NCBI GenBank assembly: GCA_025924435.1
Contig: JAICIL010000232.1
Span: 1 to 7,182 of the forward strand
Source: Chloroflexia bacterium
Lineage (GTDB): Bacteria; Chloroflexota; Chloroflexia; Thermomicrobiales; JALYUS01
Length of the DNA: 7,182 bases
Reading direction: 5' to 3'
Numbering within the stretch: the first letter of the stretch is position 1; the number at the start of each line of letters is the position of its first letter. Below the pieces are notes generated by a model that saw nothing but the letters and a program-made list of their open reading frames with translations, was not told the origin of the DNA and did not search any database. Positions 4,804-7,182 of the stretch are shown piece after piece. The translations under genes were made by a program, and so were the position numbers.

Positions 4804-6186
4804 TCAGGTCGTGCGCGGCGTGCGGGGGAGGATGAAGGAGAAGCGCGTGCCGCGGCCCGCTTCGCTCTCGACCCAGATGCGGCCGCCGTGCGCCTCGACG
4901 AAGCCGCGCGCGATCGCCAGCCCAAGCCCCGCGCCGCCCGTCTCGCGCGAGCGCGATTTCTCGCCCCGATAGAACCGCTCGAAGATGTGCGGCAGGTCGG
5001 CCGCCGGGATGCCCTCGCCGCTGTCCACGACATCCACCTGCACGCCGTCCGCAACCGCGCGGGCGGTGACGGCGACCGTGCCGTCCGCCGGGGTGTGCCG
5101 CAGCGCGTTCTGCACGAGATTGGTCAGCACGCGCCGGACGGCGGGCGTGTCCATGACGACGGGGCCGACCGGCCCTTCGACGCCGCCGGCGATGTGGACC
5201 TCCCGCGCCGCCGCCTGCGCGGACAGCCCCTCGACGACCTCGGTGATGAGATCGGGGAGCGTCGCGGGGGCGAGCGAGAGCGCCAACTGGCCCGCCTCGA
5301 GTTGCGAGAGTTCGAAGAGATCCGTAATCAGGGCAGAGAGCGTGCGGATTTCCCGGCCCATCGTCGCGTGGAAGCGCGCCGTCGTTTCCGGGTCGGTCAC
5401 GACGCCGTCGGTGATCGCCTCGATCATCGCGCGGATCGAGGCGAGCGGCGTGCGGAGGTCGTGCGAGATGGCGGCGACGAGCATCCGGCGCGCCTCGTCG
5501 TCGTCGGCGCGGCGCGTCGCGGCCTCCTCCAATTGCGCCGCCATGCTGTTGAAGGCGACGGCCAGGGCGCGCACCTCGCTCGCCGCGTCGGCGGTCGGCG
5601 GCGGGACGCGGACGGAGAGGTCGCCGGTCGCCAGCGCGGCGGCGGCATCGCTCACGTCGCGCAGGCGATCCGTCAGCGACCCCGCGAGCACCGCGCCGAG
5701 CGCGACGCTGACGACGACGGCGAAGAACGAGAGGAGCGAGAGGAGGAGCACATCGTGGCGCGACGCGAACATGAGCAGCGCGGAGAAGAGCACGTTGATC
5801 AGTGCGACGACCGACCCCGCGACGAGCGCGCCGACGATCCGGGCGCGGATCGTCCGCAGCGCGTCGGTCTGCATCAGCCAGAGGCCGCCGCCCATCACGC
5901 CGAGCGAGAGCAGGCCGGAGGCGGCGAGGAACGCGGCCGTCTTCCACAGGTCGCTCGCCGGTGGGTGCCAGATCGCGACCGCGAGCAACTCGACCATCCC
6001 GAACGCGACGCAGACGGCTCCCAATGCCCGCGCAAAGCGGCGGCGCATGATCGCCGTCGTTTCCCACCCCCCAGCCCCCTCCCGCGTCGGGAGGCGGAGC
6101 GCGACGGAAAGCGCGGTATTGGCAACGAACTCCCCTCCCCTCTCCCGCGTCGGGAGGGGGGTTGGGGGGATGGGCATGCCGCGCAT
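4804..6186 (-). CDS. Membrane sensor histidine kinase with HAMP domain
   Basis: A 460-residue inner-membrane kinase, the expected partner of the response regulator just upstream. From the ATG at 6186, residues 1-46 are a Pro/Arg-rich tail encoded by a repeat doublet. Four hydrophobic segments follow (about 54-74, 83-103, 116-141, 145-168) with very short loops and no extracytoplasmic domain. Then come HAMP (about 166-222, SLTDRLRDVSDAAAALATGD), the HisKA H-box ISHDLRTPLASI with His242, N-box LTNLVQNALRHTPADG (Asn360), G1 VDSGEGIP (Asp388), F-box IFERFYRG and G2 GGAGLGLAIARG (417-428). The 6186 start has AGGAGG seven bases upstream and shares one base with the regulator stop (TGATG), suggesting translational coupling. 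The alternative ATG at 6048 begins MRRRFARALG, a natural cytoplasmic N-terminus, but has no well-placed Shine-Dalgarno. The end point and family are secure; the start is the uncertain part. The stimulus is unknown, but the topology suggests sensing within or at the membrane. Confidence 0.93.
   Translation of the reverse strand: MRGMPIPPTPLPTRERGGEFVANTALSVALRLPTREGAGGWETTAIMRRRFARALGAVCVAFGMVELLAVAIWHPPASDLWKTAAFLAASGLLSLGVMGGGLWLMQTDALRTIRARIVGALVAGSVVALINVLFSALLMFASRHDVLLLSLLSFFAVVVSVALGAVLAGSLTDRLRDVSDAAAALATGDLSVRVPPPTADAASEVRALAVAFNSMAAQLEEAATRRADDDEARRMLVAAISHDLRTPLASIRAMIEAITDGVVTDPETTARFHATMGREIRTLSALITDLFELSQLEAGQLALSLAPATLPDLITEVVEGLSAQAAAREVHIAGGVEGPVGPVVMDTPAVRRVLTNLVQNALRHTPADGTVAVTARAVADGVQVDVVDSGEGIPAADLPHIFERFYRGEKSRSRETGGAGLGLAIARGFVEAHGGRIWVESEAGRGTRFSFILPRTPRTT
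6064..6174. repeat. Inverted doublet of REP-like GC palindromes
   Basis: Two palindromic units share the core CTCCCG-CGT-CGGGAG. In unit 1, CCTCCCG 6078-6084 pairs with CGGGAGG 6088-6094. In unit 2, CTCCCG 6142-6147 pairs with CGGGAG 6151-6156. The outer flanks mirror each other: unit 1 is preceded by CCCACCCCCCAGCCCCC, and unit 2 is followed by GGGGGTTGGGGGGATGGG, which is nearly its reverse complement. About 30 bases of non-repeat DNA lie between the units. This head-to-head layout resembles REP doublets of other bacteria. It lies within the frame of the kinase if translation starts at 6186. Confidence 0.85.
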
Positions 6187-6200
6187 CACGCGTCCTCCTT
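6186..6200 (-). promoter_or_regulatory. Strong Shine-Dalgarno and TGATG overlap deciding the kinase start
   Basis: AAGGAGGA (6200-6193, minus strand) lies inside the last codons of the response regulator. Seven bases separate AGGAGG from an ATG at 6186, and that ATG overlaps the regulator stop TGA by one base. A GTG at 6189 is also in frame but sits closer to the Shine-Dalgarno. This is the best initiation signal in the region and is the reason the kinase is drawn from 6186 rather than 6048. Confidence 0.7.
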
Positions 6201-6893
6201 CGGGGCGCGGAAGCGGTAGCCGACGCCCCAGACGGTCTGGACATAGATCGGGTTGTCCGGCTCCGGCTCGACCTTCTGCCGCAGGCGGCGGATATGGACG
6301 GTGACGGTGCTCGCGTCGCCGAAGAACTCTTCGTCCCAGACGCGATCGAGCAATTGCTCGCGCGTGAAGACTTGGCCGGGGTGGCGGGCCAGTTCGTACA
6401 GGAGGTCGAACTCCGTCGCGGTGAGCGTCGCTTCCTCGCCGTTGACGAGGACGGTGCGCGAGCGCGGATCTATCGTCAGGCCGGGGAAGATGAGCGAGCG
6501 GGCGCCGGGATCGGCGGGGGATGCGTCGTTCGTCCCGGCACGGCGGAGCACCGCTTTGACGCGGGCGACCAGTTCGGCGGGGCTGAACGGCTTCGTCACG
6601 TAATCGTCCGCGCCGATCGTCAGGCCGACGATGCGATCCGTCTCCTCGCCGCGCGCCGTCAGCATGATGACCGGCACCGGGTTCTTGACGGAGAGCGTGC
6701 GGAAGACCTCCATGCCGTCTTTCTTTGGCAGCATCAGATCGAGCACAATCAAGTCCGGCGCGAACTCGTAGGCAACCTTGAGCGCCTCATCGCCGTCCGC
6801 CGCCTCGCGCACGCTGTACCCCTCGCGCTTGAGGTAGAGCGAGACGACCTCGCGGATACTCGGTTCATCGTCCACCACAAGAATGCGCTGCAT
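6186..6893 (-). CDS. OmpR/PhoB-family response regulator
   Basis: A 235-residue DNA-binding transcription regulator activated by phosphotransfer from a histidine kinase. The receiver domain (about 1-117) has all conserved residues: acidic pocket Asp8/Asp9 in LVVDDEP, phospho-acceptor Asp52 in LIVLDLMLP, switch Thr79 in VIMLTARG, and Lys101 in DDYVTKPFSP. A linker of about 20 residues leads to a winged-helix Trans_Reg_C domain (about 138-230), with LTATEFDLLYELARHPGQV, a recognition-helix region STVTVHIRRLRQKVE and the C-terminal hairpin VWGVGYRFR. The length is normal for the family. The start at 6893 has AGGAAAGAG immediately upstream (6903-6895). It is first in the operon, with the kinase following through a one-base overlap. 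A possible binding site lies upstream at 6970-6985. The regulon cannot be deduced; the general PhoB/OmpR class is certain. Confidence 0.97.
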   Translation of the reverse strand: MQRILVVDDEPSIREVVSLYLKREGYSVREAADGDEALKVAYEFAPDLIVLDLMLPKKDGMEVFRTLSVKNPVPVIMLTARGEETDRIVGLTIGADDYVTKPFSPAELVARVKAVLRRAGTNDASPADPGARSLIFPGLTIDPRSRTVLVNGEEATLTATEFDLLYELARHPGQVFTREQLLDRVWDEEFFGDASTVTVHIRRLRQKVEPEPDNPIYVQTVWGVGYRFRAPKEDA

Positions 6894-6900
6894 GCTCTTT

Positions 6901-6950
6901 CCTAACCCCCGGCCCCTTCCCTCGGAGGGAAGGGGGCCGGGGGGTTAGGT
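6901..6950. repeat. Long GC palindrome at the response-regulator translation start
   Basis: CCTAACCCCCGGCCCC... (from 6901) is matched by ...GGGGGCCGGGGGGTTAGG (to 6949) with only single-base bulges, giving a stem of about 23 bp around a very small loop near 6924. It shares the C-run/G-run style of the doublet at 6064-6174 but has a different core (TTCCCTC/GAGGGAA). On the minus strand its 3' edge GTTAGG runs directly into the Shine-Dalgarno AGGAAAG, so the first bases of the ribosome site fall within the stem. Confidence 0.85.
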
Positions 6951-6952
6951 TG

Positions 6953-6985
6953 AATCTACCACCGCCCCCTTACGGAATCGTTACG
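6953..6985 (-). promoter_or_regulatory. Candidate autoregulatory promoter of the two-component operon
   Basis: TTACG occurs at 6970-6974 and 6981-6985 on the plus strand, an exact direct repeat with an 11-bp period; on the minus strand it reads CGTAACGATTCCGTAAGG. Tandem half-sites about one helical turn apart are the usual target of OmpR/PhoB dimers. A -10-like TAGATT (6958-6953) follows 11 bases downstream, so the repeat occupies the -35 position, as Pho boxes do at activated promoters. Transcription would then start near 6946, at the edge of the palindrome. It is motif-based, and only two half-sites are visible. Confidence 0.35.
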
Positions 6986-7182
6986 CACCGCAAGTGAAAC
7001 AGATTTCTGCCGCACACACAAACGCCGCCCGGTTATGCTTCCGAGCGGCACATGCGCCGTATTTCCGTCCAACAACTGCCCCGGCGGGGGGGGGGCGGCC
7101 CGCCCCGACGACCCCCCCCAGGGAATAACCTGCGAGGGAATCCGGCGTCGTCTAGGCGATGGAGGTCCAGAAAGCGTTGGCC
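6986..7182. other. Apparently non-coding right edge; G10 and C8 runs
   Basis: I find no supported gene. A run of ten G (7086-7095) is followed by GCGGCCCGCCCCG-type sequence and a run of eight C (7112-7119), which could pair with each other. An ATG at 7159 on the plus strand opens a frame (MEVQKALA) to the window edge, but it has no convincing Shine-Dalgarno and is too short to judge. This stretch may be the upstream region of a divergent gene beyond the window. Confidence 0.5.

Noticed and set aside
4796..6244. An alternative minus-strand 482-codon frame shifted against the kinase
   Set aside because: It yields Arg/Gly-rich sequence with no kinase motifs and overlaps the regulator in the wrong frame.
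4888..6304. Two long plus-strand open frames (about 440 codons each) opposite the kinase gene
   Set aside because: The minus-strand frame has complete HAMP, HisKA and HATPase motifs. The plus-strand products are low-complexity Arg/Asp- or Ser/Ala/Arg-rich text without start signals.

Overview
The window is GC-rich DNA carrying six protein genes. Five are packed on the minus strand, and one, truncated by the left edge, is on the plus strand. It looks like a chromosome segment of a high-GC Chloroflexota-type bacterium (Thermomicrobia-like). That assignment rests on a secreted protein whose C-terminus ends in a GNIGQHYYRWRY-type motif that I associate with exported Chloroflexota proteins, and on the abundance of short intergenic repeats. 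It is an inference; there is no rRNA or other marker gene to fix it.

Left part (1-1805): the 3' end of a soluble GAF-type sensor histidine kinase on the plus strand converges on a secreted protein of unknown function on the minus strand (966-1805), which has a plausible promoter at 1907-1934. Middle (2190-3905): two crotonase-superfamily genes on the minus strand. Transcription order is an enoyl-CoA hydratase (3129-3905) followed by a PaaG-like ring epoxyacyl-CoA isomerase (2190-2981). Such a pair would fit beta-oxidation-like or phenylacetyl-CoA metabolism, but no other paa or fad genes are in view. Next (4083-4562): a 159-residue cytoplasmic protein of unknown function with a four-cysteine zinc-ribbon-like motif. 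Right part (4804-6893): a two-component system on the minus strand. An OmpR/PhoB-type response regulator is transcribed first, and the membrane HAMP histidine kinase follows with a one-base stop/start overlap.

The most unusual content is between the genes. At least four kinds of short repeat are present: (1) heptamer arrays in inverted pairs in three successive minus-strand intergenic gaps, touching or nearly touching the upstream stop codon and, in two cases, the Shine-Dalgarno region of the next gene; (2) a 26-bp perfect inverted repeat with a 14-nt loop after the PaaG-like gene; (3) GC-rich REP-like palindromes, one in the predicted 5' leader of the response regulator, an inverted doublet at the regulator/kinase junction, and a degenerate copy between the converging genes; (4) two copies of CTTTGCG close to the end of the PaaG-like gene. 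The REP-like doublet appears to be translated as part of the kinase N-terminus, because the best initiation signals lie upstream of it. A TTACG direct repeat with an 11-bp period upstream of the regulator is a candidate autoregulatory site.

No tRNA, rRNA, CRISPR, transposase or phage gene was seen. The protein genes are ordinary family members; the novelty, if any, is in the repeat architecture.
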